A stretch of 64,000 bases of DNA from Brenneria goodwinii (lineage in GTDB: Bacteria; Pseudomonadota; Gammaproteobacteria; Enterobacterales; Enterobacteriaceae): the NCBI RefSeq assembly GCF_002291445.1, contig NZ_CP014137.1:682001-746000 (forward strand). The letters run 5' to 3'. Of this stretch, positions 24,977 through 32,662 are shown piece by piece. The position numbers and the translations under genes are program-made. Position 1 is the stretch's first letter; each line of letters opens with the position of its first letter. The notes below the pieces were generated by a model. It saw nothing but the letters and a program-made list of their open reading frames with translations. It searched no databases and was not told the DNA's origin.

Positions 24977-25420
24977 TTAATAGCGCTCAATAATCGCAAT
25001 AACATCTTGCGGGGTGCTGGCTTGCATGATGGCGGCGATATCATCGCTGTTGTCAAATAACGCCGCCAGTTGTGAAATGGTATCGATATGGCTGTTACTA
25101 TCGGAAGCGGCTAGCACTACCAGCAGCTTAACGGGGTCGTTTTCTCCGGCCGAAAAATTAACGCCGTTGCGGATCACCGTCAGGCTCAGTGCCAGGCGAT
25201 TCACGCCTTCTTCCGGGCGGGCATGCGGCATGGCGATGCCGGGACCGATGACATAATACGGACCAATCGCCTGATGTGAGCGGTAAATGGCTTGCAGATA
25301 ACGGGGCTCGATGGCGTGGTTGTCGATGAGTGGCTGACAGGAAACCGCTACTGCGCTTCGCCAGTCGTCTACGCTGTCAATCAGTTGGATAACATCTGGC
25401 GTTAACAGATTTTTTAACAT
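24977..25420 (-). CDS. PTS EIIA, mannitol/fructose (EIIA-2) type
   Basis: Cytoplasmic subunit that accepts phosphate from HPr. 147 residues with the PTS EIIA type-2 domain. The active His is His66 in AMPHARPEEGV, preceded by YYVIGPGIA. It resembles UlaC and SgcA, which serve AG-type systems. It is the first gene of the operon; the ATG has GAGAG upstream and faces the operator region shared with the divergent LacI-type gene. Confidence 0.92.
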   Translation of the reverse strand: MLKNLLTPDVIQLIDSVDDWRSAVAVSCQPLIDNHAIEPRYLQAIYRSHQAIGPYYVIGPGIAMPHARPEEGVNRLALSLTVIRNGVNFSAGENDPVKLLVVLAASDSNSHIDTISQLAALFDNSDDIAAIMQASTPQDVIAIIERY

Positions 25421-25479
25421 TTATTTTTCTCTCGCGTTACGTTATGTCGCAGAGCGTAGTCGCTTTATAGGGCGATTAA

Positions 25480-25495
25480 TGTGAGATGCCTCTCA
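25480..25495. promoter_or_regulatory. Candidate CRP site
   Basis: TGTGA, six bases (GATGCC), then TCTCA, against the CRP consensus TGTGA-N6-TCACA: nine of ten core positions match. It lies between the PTS operon and the operators, where a catabolite activator would be expected. Confidence 0.5.
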
Positions 25496-25497
25496 CT

Positions 25498-25545
25498 TGG
25501 TAGCGCTAACTGATAGCGCTACCAAGAATTGTGATAGCGCTATCA
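25498..25545. promoter_or_regulatory. Three LacI-type operators
   Basis: Three copies of the palindrome TAGCGCTA at 25501-25508, 25514-25521 and 25535-25542. The third is the fullest, TGATAGCGCTATCA (25532-25545). The first two lie in a larger inverted repeat, TTGGTAGCGCTA and TAGCGCTACCAA. A central CG with dyad symmetry is what LacI/GalR proteins bind. Centre spacings are 13 and 21 bp. The likely ligand is the divergent repressor. Confidence 0.8.
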
Positions 25546-25563
25546 TTACGAATGCGATGATTT

Positions 25564-25593
25564 TTGATGATGTATCTATGCGGTGGTTACAAT
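25564..25593 (+). promoter_or_regulatory. Possible sigma-70 promoter of the LacI-type gene
   Basis: TTGATG (25564-25569), an 18-bp spacer and TACAAT (25588-25593). It lies just downstream of the third operator, so the repressor could control its own synthesis. Confidence 0.45.
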
Positions 25594-25637
25594 AGGAATA
25601 ATATGTCATTCAAACACTGAGGGTGTGGCGGGGAACT

Positions 25638-26684
25638 ATGTCGGAAACAGGGAATACCAGAATGGAAAAATTGCGTAAACGCCGCACGACCGGACGGGTT
25701 ACCCTTCAGGATGTGGCGAATTACGTCGGTGTTGGCATGATGACCGTTTCGCGTGCGCTGAGAACGCCAGAACAGGTATCGGATAAGCTGCGTGAAAAAA
25801 TAGAGCAGGCGGTGGAATCGTTGGGGTACATTCCAAACCGTGCGGCGGGGGCGTTGGCTTCCGGGCACAGTAATACCGTCGCTGTGCTGATCCCTTCTCT
25901 GACCAATCAGGCCGGTTCGTTGTTTATGCAATCATTGCAACTGGCGCTCAATCGCAATAATTACCAACTGCTGTTGGGTTGTCATGATTATAACCAGCAG
26001 AAAGAAGCCAGTATTCTCGGCACTTTACTACAGAATAACCCCGATGCGCTGGTCGTATTTAGATCGCAGCTTGCCGACAGCACCTGGCAGTTCATTGAAC
26101 GGGCTTCCGTACCAACCCTGAATATTGTCGGAGCCGGCAACCCCAATGCCAGACTGACCCTCAGCGTCGATTTTTCTGCCGCTGCGGAAGAGCTAACCCG
26201 GCATTTACTGGCGCGGGGGTATAAGAATATTGGCTACGTCTGTGCGCATATGGATAATCGCCTGCAAAAACAGCAGTTGAACGGCTGGCATAAAGCCATG
26301 CTGCAAGGCTATCAGAATGCCGATCTGGTCGTGGCGACGCCTGACGCATCTAGCATGCAGTTTGGCCGCCATGCCCTGATGGAACTGCTGCTCAGACAGC
26401 CGGAGCTGGATGCGCTGGTCTGCAGCCATGAAGATATTGCGCTCGGGCTGTTGTTCGAGTGTCAGCGCCGGTTGATCAAGGTGCCTGGAAATCTGGCGAT
26501 AGCCTGTCTGGACGGTAGCGAGAACAGCGATCAAACCTATCCGGTATTGACTTCAGTGAGGGTAGATTATGCAAAAATGGGGCGTGAAACGGGCAAGCTA
26601 CTGATATCTATGCTTAAGAAAGGAGTGGAAGAACCAATCAGTCTTCCTTTCAGCTATCGGTTTGAACCGGGAGGAAGCAGTTAA
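25638..26684 (+). CDS. LacI/GalR-family transcriptional regulator, GntR-like
   Basis: Probable local repressor of the PTS operon. 348 residues from the ATG at 25638, with GGGGA upstream; a GTG at 25623 is less likely. The helix-turn-helix and hinge are at about residues 20-70 (VTLQDVANYVGVGMMTVSRA, then LGYIPNRAAGALASG). The periplasmic-binding-protein-like effector domain follows to the end (ELDALVCSHEDIALG, LAIACLDG). It resembles E. coli GntR, whose family controls sugar-acid genes. The effector is unknown. The operator set lies directly upstream and the target operon is divergent. Confidence 0.9.
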   Translation: MSETGNTRMEKLRKRRTTGRVTLQDVANYVGVGMMTVSRALRTPEQVSDKLREKIEQAVESLGYIPNRAAGALASGHSNTVAVLIPSLTNQAGSLFMQSLQLALNRNNYQLLLGCHDYNQQKEASILGTLLQNNPDALVVFRSQLADSTWQFIERASVPTLNIVGAGNPNARLTLSVDFSAAAEELTRHLLARGYKNIGYVCAHMDNRLQKQQLNGWHKAMLQGYQNADLVVATPDASSMQFGRHALMELLLRQPELDALVCSHEDIALGLLFECQRRLIKVPGNLAIACLDGSENSDQTYPVLTSVRVDYAKMGRETGKLLISMLKKGVEEPISLPFSYRFEPGGSS

Positions 26685-26791
26685 CGACCGTATAAACATG
26701 AATTGCTGACCGCGCTGACAGAAGGGTAAATATGCACAAAATATTCCCTGGTATTTGCCAATAAGCGGAATGATTGGGTCTGCGCAGGCAT

Positions 26792-26817
26792 AAAAAAATC
26801 CCCGCTTGCGCGGGGAT
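26792..26817 (-). terminator. Terminator after pta
   Basis: Read on the minus strand: ATCCCCGCGCAAGCGGGGAT, a stem with a 4-nt loop, followed by seven T residues. It lies 20 bp after the pta stop and is a textbook Rho-independent terminator. Confidence 0.9.
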
Positions 26818-26836
26818 CGGTATAGCAGACGGAGAA

Positions 26837-28978
26837 TTAAAGCTGAGTTGCCTGAATCGCCGTCAGTGCGACGGTGTAAACGATATCGTCTACCAACGCC
26901 CCACGGGACAGGTCGTTTACCGGTTTACGCATACCCTGCAGCATCGGCCCGATGGAGATCAGGTCGGCTGAACGCTGTACCGCTTTATAGGTGGTGTTAC
27001 CGGTGTTCAGATCGGGGAAGATGAACACGGTGGCTTTACCCGCAACCGGAGAATTCGGCGCTTTGGATTTCGCCACGTCGGCCATAATGGCGGCGTCATA
27101 CTGCAGCGGGCCGTCGATAACCAGATCAGGGCGTTTTTCCTGAGCCAGACGGGTTGCTTCACGCACTTTTTCTACATCGCTGCCGGCGCCGGAGTTGCCG
27201 GTAGAGTAAGAGATCATGGCAACGCGCGGGTCAATGCCGAAAGCGGTTGCAGAATCTGCGGACTGAATCGCGATTTCGGCCAACTGTTCTGCTGTTGGAT
27301 CCGGGTTGATGGCGCAGTCGCCATAAACCAGAACTTGTTCAGGCAGCAGCATGAAGAAGACGGAAGATACCAGCGAACTGCCCGGCGCCGTTTTGATCAA
27401 CTGCAGCGGCGGACGAATGGTATTGGCTGTGGTGTGTACCGCACCGGAAACCAGTCCGTCAACTTCGCTTTGTTCCAGCATCAGCGTTCCCAGAACCACG
27501 TTATCTTCCAACTGTTCGCGGGCAACCACTTCGGTCATGCCTTTGCTCTTGCGTAGTTCAACCAGACGCGGAACATAACGTTCGCGAACGGCTTCCGGAT
27601 CGACGATCTCAATACCTTTGCCCAGTTCTACGCCCTGAGCGGCCGCAACGCGCTGAATTTCTTCCGGATCGCCCAGCAACACGCAGTGAGCGATACCGCG
27701 TTCGGCACAGATAGACGCTGCTTTAACGGTACGCGGCTCGTCGCCTTCCGGCAGAACGATACGCTTGCCGGCTTTACGCGCCAGCTCGGTTAATTGATAA
27801 CGGAATGCCGGCGGAGACAGGCGGCGGGAACCTTCAGATTCGGCGCTCAGTGAATCAATCCAGTCAGTGTCGATGTGGCGAGCAATGTATTCCTGTACTT
27901 TTTCCACGCGCTGGTGGTCATTGGCCGGCACTTCAAGATTAAAGCTTTGCAGGCTTAGAGAGGTCTGCCAGGTGTTGGTTTTAACCATAAAGACCGGCAG
28001 GCCGGTCTGGAAGGCGCGTTCACACAGTTTGCTGATGCTGGGGTCCATTTCATAACCGCCGGTCAGCAGAACCGCGCCGATTTCAACACCGTTCATGGCG
28101 GCCAGACAAGCGGCAACCAGCACGTCGGGACGATCGGCAGAAGTGACCAGCAGCGAACCCGGGCGGAAGTGCTCCAACATATGGGGGATGCTGCGTGCGC
28201 AGAAGGTCACGGATTTGATGCGGCGAGTCTGAATGTCACCTTCATTGACGATTTTGGCATTCAGGTGATTTGACATATCAATTGCGCGGGTGGCGATCAG
28301 ATCGAAGTTCCACGGAATTGCGCCCAGCACCGGCAGCGGGCTGTTGGCGAACAACTGACGCGGATCGACGTTGGTAACGTTGGCTTTTTTGGAATCATCA
28401 AAGATTTCAGACAAGTCGGGGCGAGTACGGCCCAACTCATCCACCGGCGCGTTCAGTTTGTTGATGATTACGCCGGTGATGTTTTTATTCTTGCTGCCGC
28501 CGAAGCTGGAACGGGCCAGTTCGATACGTTCTTTTAATTGAGCCGGCGAATCGTTGCCCAGCGCGATGACAAAGACGATTTCTGCATTCAGGGTTTTGGC
28601 AATTTCATAGTTCAGCGCATTGGCGAACTGGTGTTTGCGCGTTGGAACCAAACCTTCAACCAGAACCACTTCCGCATCTTTGGTATTTTCATGATAGCGG
28701 GCAATGATTTCTTCCATCAGCACGTCTTGCTGATTGGAGCTCAGCAGGGATTCGACGTGGTTCATCTGCAACGGTTCAGCCGCATTGATGGTGGATGAGT
28801 TGGCACGGATAATGGTGGTGGTCTGATCCGGCGCCTGGTCGCCAGCGCGAGGCTGGGCGATCGGCTTGAACACACTCAGACGTACACCTTTTTGCTCCAT
28901 GGAACGAATGACACCCAGGCTGACGCTAGTCAGGCCGACGCTGGTGCCAGTTGGAATTAACATGATTGTTCGGGACAC
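26837..28978 (-). CDS. pta: Phosphate acetyltransferase
   Basis: Converts acetyl-CoA and phosphate to acetyl phosphate and CoA, the first step of the acetate overflow pathway; cytosolic. 713 residues, matching the long enterobacterial form: an N-terminal P-loop-like domain (IPTGTSVGLTSVSLG), a DRTGG regulatory domain and the C-terminal catalytic domain (RIVLPEGDEPRTVKAA to NDLSRGALVDDIVY). The start is the GTG at 28978, with AGAGG 7 nt upstream and an N-terminus VSRTIMLIP like E. coli. An earlier start at 29017 falls inside the intercistronic hairpin and is rejected. It is second in the ackA-pta operon. Confidence 0.97.
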   Translation of the reverse strand: MSRTIMLIPTGTSVGLTSVSLGVIRSMEQKGVRLSVFKPIAQPRAGDQAPDQTTTIIRANSSTINAAEPLQMNHVESLLSSNQQDVLMEEIIARYHENTKDAEVVLVEGLVPTRKHQFANALNYEIAKTLNAEIVFVIALGNDSPAQLKERIELARSSFGGSKNKNITGVIINKLNAPVDELGRTRPDLSEIFDDSKKANVTNVDPRQLFANSPLPVLGAIPWNFDLIATRAIDMSNHLNAKIVNEGDIQTRRIKSVTFCARSIPHMLEHFRPGSLLVTSADRPDVLVAACLAAMNGVEIGAVLLTGGYEMDPSISKLCERAFQTGLPVFMVKTNTWQTSLSLQSFNLEVPANDHQRVEKVQEYIARHIDTDWIDSLSAESEGSRRLSPPAFRYQLTELARKAGKRIVLPEGDEPRTVKAASICAERGIAHCVLLGDPEEIQRVAAAQGVELGKGIEIVDPEAVRERYVPRLVELRKSKGMTEVVAREQLEDNVVLGTLMLEQSEVDGLVSGAVHTTANTIRPPLQLIKTAPGSSLVSSVFFMLLPEQVLVYGDCAINPDPTAEQLAEIAIQSADSATAFGIDPRVAMISYSTGNSGAGSDVEKVREATRLAQEKRPDLVIDGPLQYDAAIMADVAKSKAPNSPVAGKATVFIFPDLNTGNTTYKAVQRSADLISIGPMLQGMRKPVNDLSRGALVDDIVYTVALTAIQATQL

Positions 28979-29014
28979 GGCTAAACCTCTTTGCGGTTGC
29001 TCGTTAGTCAAAAG

Positions 29015-29044
29015 CAACTCCGTCAGCCTGGGCTGACGGAGTTG
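29015..29044 (-). other. Strong hairpin between ackA and pta
   Basis: CAACTCCGTCAGCC (29015-29028) and GGCTGACGGAGTTG (29031-29044) form a perfect stem of 13-14 bp. On the minus strand the stem is followed by GCTTTTG. It could act as a partial terminator or mRNA stabiliser that sets the AckA to Pta ratio; the role is inferred. Confidence 0.6.
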
Positions 29045-29055
29045 AGATTCAAATT

Positions 29056-30258
29056 TTACGCTGTCAGACGGAGGGCGTCTTGAGCGATAACCAATTCTTC
29101 ATTGGTTGGAATAACCAGCGCTGGGCGGCTGCCGTCTTTGGAGATATTACCGCCGTTGCCAAAACGGGCTGCCAGGTTACGTTCGTGATCGACTTCAAAG
29201 CCCAACAGACCCAGTTTGTTCAGCGTCAGTTCACGTACCATGGCGGCGTTTTCACCAATACCGCCGGTGAAGACAACAGCATCCAAACGGCCTTCCATCA
29301 GCGCGCAGTATGCGCCGATGTATTTAGCCAAGCGATGGCAATATACGTCCATTGCGCGTTTAGCGTCTTCTTTGGACATATAGTTTTCTTCAACGTAGCG
29401 GCAATCGCTGGTGACTTCGGTCAGACCTAACAGGCCGGATTCTTTGGTCAGCAGTTTGTTGATTTGCTCTACGCTCATGCCCAGTGAATCATGCAGGTGG
29501 AAAACGATCGCTGGGTCGATATCGCCACTACGGGTACCCATCACCAGACCTTCCAGCGGGGTAAGACCCATAGACGTATCAACACATTTACCGTTACGTA
29601 CCGCGGTAACGGAACCGCCATTACCTAGGTGACAGGTAATGACGTTCAGTTCTTCTACCGGTTTGTTCAGCGCTTCAGCCGCACGTTGAGTCACAAAGTA
29701 GTGGCTGGTGCCGTGTGCGCCGTAACGGCGGATATGGTGGTCTTTATACAGTTTGTACGGCAGTGCATAAAGATAGGATTCTTCCGGCATTGTCTGATGG
29801 AAGGCGGTATCGAATACGGCCACATTTTTATCAGTCAATTTGGGGAACGACTTCAGTGCTTCTGCGATGCCGATCAGGTGGGCCGGGTTATGCAGTGGTG
29901 CAAAAGGTATGGCTTCCTTGATACCTTGCAAGACACTATCATTAATGATCGCGGACTGAGTGAATTTTTCACCGCCGTGAACAATACGATGGCCAATGGC
30001 AACCAGTTGCTCGGACAGTTCTGGTTTTTGAGAAAGAATGGTATTAACGATGAAGTTCAGCGCCTCGCTGTGAGCAGCGCCAGCACCCAGTGCGGCTTCT
30101 TGTTTACCCCCATCCATTTTCCATTTGATACGGGCTTCAGGAAGGTGGAAACACTCGGCCAGACCAGACAGGTATTCCTCCCCGTTAATCGCATCGATGA
30201 TGGCAAACTTCAGAGATGAACTACCACAGTTAAGAACCAGTACTAACTTACTCGACAT
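29056..30258 (-). CDS. ackA: Acetate kinase
   Basis: Makes ATP and acetate from acetyl phosphate; cytosolic dimer of the ASKHA fold. 400 residues, as in E. coli. The family landmarks appear in order: LNCGSSSLKFAI near the N-terminus, GHRIVHGGEKF, DTAFHQTMPEESYLY, RRYGAHGTSH, HLGNGGS and FTGGIGENA. It is the first gene of the ackA-pta operon, 77 bp before the pta GTG, with a hairpin in the gap. The upstream region shares space with the divergent yfbV and holds an FNR/CRP-like site. Confidence 0.98.
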   Translation of the reverse strand: MSSKLVLVLNCGSSSLKFAIIDAINGEEYLSGLAECFHLPEARIKWKMDGGKQEAALGAGAAHSEALNFIVNTILSQKPELSEQLVAIGHRIVHGGEKFTQSAIINDSVLQGIKEAIPFAPLHNPAHLIGIAEALKSFPKLTDKNVAVFDTAFHQTMPEESYLYALPYKLYKDHHIRRYGAHGTSHYFVTQRAAEALNKPVEELNVITCHLGNGGSVTAVRNGKCVDTSMGLTPLEGLVMGTRSGDIDPAIVFHLHDSLGMSVEQINKLLTKESGLLGLTEVTSDCRYVEENYMSKEDAKRAMDVYCHRLAKYIGAYCALMEGRLDAVVFTGGIGENAAMVRELTLNKLGLLGFEVDHERNLAARFGNGGNISKDGSRPALVIPTNEELVIAQDALRLTA

Positions 30259-30686
30259 GGAAGTACCTACTTGTTATATATGGTTAAAAAAATGCCAAAC
30301 GGATCCTAGCGTATCTTATCTTTCGGCTGGCATTTATGATTAAAATCACACCCTGGTGTGATACACCTGATATGACGGTGAAAAAAGCGCCAATATTACC
30401 GAGTATGTTATACCTTATTTACAGTATAATAACACGGTGAAGGCCTTATGAAGTCCGCAGTCAAGGGCGTGTTGAATCATACCGCCGATGGCTGTTTACG
30501 ATGTTTTTAGCAGGAAGGGTATCCCGTGCGTATAGCCATGCTGCATCAGTAAATAAGACGGCTAAAAGGCCGGACTAGAATACCGATAGCGTACGGCAAA
30601 CACAAAATATATTTTGATATTATCAAATTGAGTTGTTGATTTGTGAAAAGAATTTTATTTTTTATCTGTAAAGTTGAGGTGTGACT
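30259..30686. other. Divergent ackA-yfbV intergenic region
   Basis: About 428 bp, AT-rich towards yfbV, with no credible gene. It contains the FNR/CRP-like site and palindrome at 30335-30362. Promoters for both genes are expected here but no hexamer pair is compelling. Confidence 0.45.
30335..30362 (-). promoter_or_regulatory. FNR/CRP-like site and adjoining palindrome upstream of ackA
   Basis: Read towards ackA, GTGATTTTAATCAT (30336-30349) matches the FNR box TTGAT-N4-ATCAA at 8 of 10 positions and also resembles a CRP half-site pair. It overlaps a perfect palindrome ATCACACC-CT-GGTGTGAT (30345-30362). The centre is about 84 bp before the ackA ATG. E. coli ackA is modestly controlled by oxygen regulators. 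Confidence 0.4.
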
Positions 30687-31142
30687 ATGGCAACGAAGCC
30701 TAGCGGTCGAATCAGTTGGCTACAGTTACTCCAACGCGGGCAGCGTTATATGAAAACCTGGCCTGCGGATAAACGTTTGGCTCCGGTGTTCCCTGAGAAT
30801 CGGGTGGCGCGCGCCACTCAGTTCGCCATTCGGTTTATGCCGCCGCTGGCGGTGTTTACCCTGACGTGGCAAATCGCGCTCGGGGGCCAGATTGGCCCGG
30901 CCGTCGCAACCGCGCTTTTTGCCTGTAGCCTGCCAATGCAAGGGTTGTGGTGGTTAGGGCGCCGTTCCGTTACTCCGTTGCCGCCCACATTATTGCAGTG
31001 GTTTCACGATATTCGCCATAAGCTGCTTGAGTCGGGCCTGGCGCTTGCTCCGCTGGAAGAAGCACCGACCTACCAGGCGCTGGCGGATGTATTGAAACGC
31101 GCTTTTAAACAACTCGATAAAACATTTCTAGACGATCTGTGA
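30687..31142 (+). CDS. yfbV: YfbV, UPF0208 membrane protein
   Basis: Small inner-membrane protein of 151 residues with two hydrophobic segments at about residues 45-65 and 70-90 (RFMPPLAVFTLTWQIALGG, GPAVATALFACSLPMQGLWW). In E. coli YfbV is reported to oppose MatP and insulate the Ter macrodomain. The ATG at 30687 has GAGGTG upstream; a GTG at 30681 overlaps that site. The C-terminus RAFKQLDKTFLDDL matches E. coli exactly. Divergent from ackA, as in E. coli. Confidence 0.95.
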   Translation: MATKPSGRISWLQLLQRGQRYMKTWPADKRLAPVFPENRVARATQFAIRFMPPLAVFTLTWQIALGGQIGPAVATALFACSLPMQGLWWLGRRSVTPLPPTLLQWFHDIRHKLLESGLALAPLEEAPTYQALADVLKRAFKQLDKTFLDDL

Positions 31143-31301
31143 TCTTCGTCAGACGGATGATGATGAGCGGAATGCTATTTTTTCCTTCCTACTGTTTCAA
31201 ATCAAAAAATCGGGTGCTACGGCTATCTCGGTGCGATGCAGTGTGCGATTCTTTTTTCAAAATAATTGTTGATATGCCGGAATGAGGTTCAGGAGAGCAC
31301 G

Positions 31302-31796
31302 ATGGAAATGACGAATGCCCAGAGATTGATCCTTTCAAATCAATATAAAATGATGACGATGCTTGATCCGGAGAATGCTGAACGCTATCGCCGGCTGCAA
31401 ACCATCATTGAGCGCGGCTATGGTTTACAGATGCGAGAGTTGGATCGTGAGTTTGGCGATTTGAGTGAAGACGTCTGCCGTATGATTATCAACATTATGG
31501 AAATGCATCATGCATTGCAGGTGTCCTGGGGGAATCTGAAAGATAAACAAGGGATTGAGGAACGACGTCTGACCTTTTTAGGCTTTGATGCCGCGACGGA
31601 AGCCCGTTATCTCGGTTTTGTCCGCTTTATGGTGCATGTGGAAGGGCGCTATCCGCATTTCGATTCCGGCACACATGGTTTTAATGCGCAGACTAAAATG
31701 TGGGATAAATATGCCAGAATGCTGGCTGTCTGGCAGTCTTGCCCACGCCAATATCACTTGAGTGCGGTTGAGATTGCACAAATCATTAACGCCTGA
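31302..31796 (+). CDS. yfbU: YfbU family protein
   Basis: Conserved cytosolic protein of unknown function, 164 residues, the length of E. coli YfbU. The start at 31302 gives MEMTNAQRLILSNQYKMM and has AGGAGAG upstream; the longer frame from 31266 is rejected. The central FLGFDAATEARYLGFVRFMV and the C-terminal CPRQYHLSAVEIAQIINA are diagnostic. It is followed after 21 bp by hxpA, so the two are probably co-transcribed. Confidence 0.94.
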   Translation: MEMTNAQRLILSNQYKMMTMLDPENAERYRRLQTIIERGYGLQMRELDREFGDLSEDVCRMIINIMEMHHALQVSWGNLKDKQGIEERRLTFLGFDAATEARYLGFVRFMVHVEGRYPHFDSGTHGFNAQTKMWDKYARMLAVWQSCPRQYHLSAVEIAQIINA

Positions 31797-31817
31797 TTGA
31801 TTGCAAAGGGGTCTTTT

Positions 31818-32483
31818 GTGGAGTGTAAAGGTTTTCTGTTCGATTTGGATGGTACGCTGGTTGATTCACTGCCGGCCGTGGAACGATCCTGGACTCTCTG
31901 GGCGAAAGAGCATGGTATCGAGCCACAAGAAGTTTGCGACTTCATTCATGGCAAACAGGCGATAACGTCTCTGCGCCATTTCCTCAAAGGCGAGAGCGAG
32001 GAAACCATCCAGCGGGAGTTTGCCGCGCTGGAGAAAATTGAAGCGACAGATACGCAAGGTATTGTTGCCATGCCCGGCGCTAAAGCCCTGCTGGCGAGGC
32101 TGGATGAGTTGGGTATTCCCTGGGCGATCGTTACCTCGGGTTCGGTGCCTATTGCCTCGACCCGTCATAAAGCGGGTGAGTTGCCTGTGCCAAAAGCCTT
32201 TATCACCGCTGAGCAGGTATCTCGGGGTAAACCGAATCCGGACGCCTACTTATTAGGCGCACAGCGGTTGGGCCTGAAACCAGAGGATTGCGTTGTCGTT
32301 GAAGATGCTCCCGCCGGCGTATTATCCGGGCTGGCGGCGGGGTGCAAGGTTATTGCGGTCAACGCGCCGGCGGATACGCCAAAGCTGGATCAGGTCGATC
32401 TGGTTTTGGATTCGTTAGAGCAATTGCGGTTAGAAGCCTGCTCCGATGGCGTTCGCATCGCTCTTAATCGTAATGACCGCTAA
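31818..32483 (+). CDS. hxpA: HAD-family sugar phosphatase HxpA (YfbT)
   Basis: Cytosolic HAD hydrolase that dephosphorylates sugar and hexitol phosphates in E. coli. 221 residues. The start is the GTG at 31818 (M-E-C-K-G-F), with AAAGGGG 6 nt upstream and alignment with E. coli MRCKGF; the TTG at 31797 overlaps the yfbU end and lacks a site. Motif I is FDLDGTLVDS with Asp9 and Asp11, motif II Ser is in IVTSGS, motif III Lys is in RGKPNPDAY, and motif IV is VVEDAPAG. A four-helix cap follows motif I. A Rho-independent terminator follows the gene. Confidence 0.93.
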   Translation: MECKGFLFDLDGTLVDSLPAVERSWTLWAKEHGIEPQEVCDFIHGKQAITSLRHFLKGESEETIQREFAALEKIEATDTQGIVAMPGAKALLARLDELGIPWAIVTSGSVPIASTRHKAGELPVPKAFITAEQVSRGKPNPDAYLLGAQRLGLKPEDCVVVEDAPAGVLSGLAAGCKVIAVNAPADTPKLDQVDLVLDSLEQLRLEACSDGVRIALNRNDR

Positions 32484-32514
32484 CTTACTGATAAAAGCGC
32501 GACTAAATATGATC

Positions 32515-32540
32515 AAACCTCGCGTCTGCGAGGTTTTTTT
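32515..32540 (+). terminator. Terminator after hxpA
   Basis: AAACCTCGCG, TCT loop, GCGAGGTTTTTTT. A strong GC stem flanked by an A run and followed by seven T residues, 31 bp after the stop. Confidence 0.9.
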
Positions 32541-32662
32541 ATGGCAGACTATTTTGGTCCGCCACTTTTCTTATTAACGTTGGGCGGCATTAGAAAATGC
32601 GGCGGCACTTTTCATAGGCACACATTCCTATCAATGAATATCTTTCCATCAGGGGTACCGTT

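Noticed and set aside
30614..30626. FNR-like TTGATATTATCAA near yfbV
   Set aside because: The half-sites are separated by three bases rather than four, so it is one base short of a functional FNR spacing.
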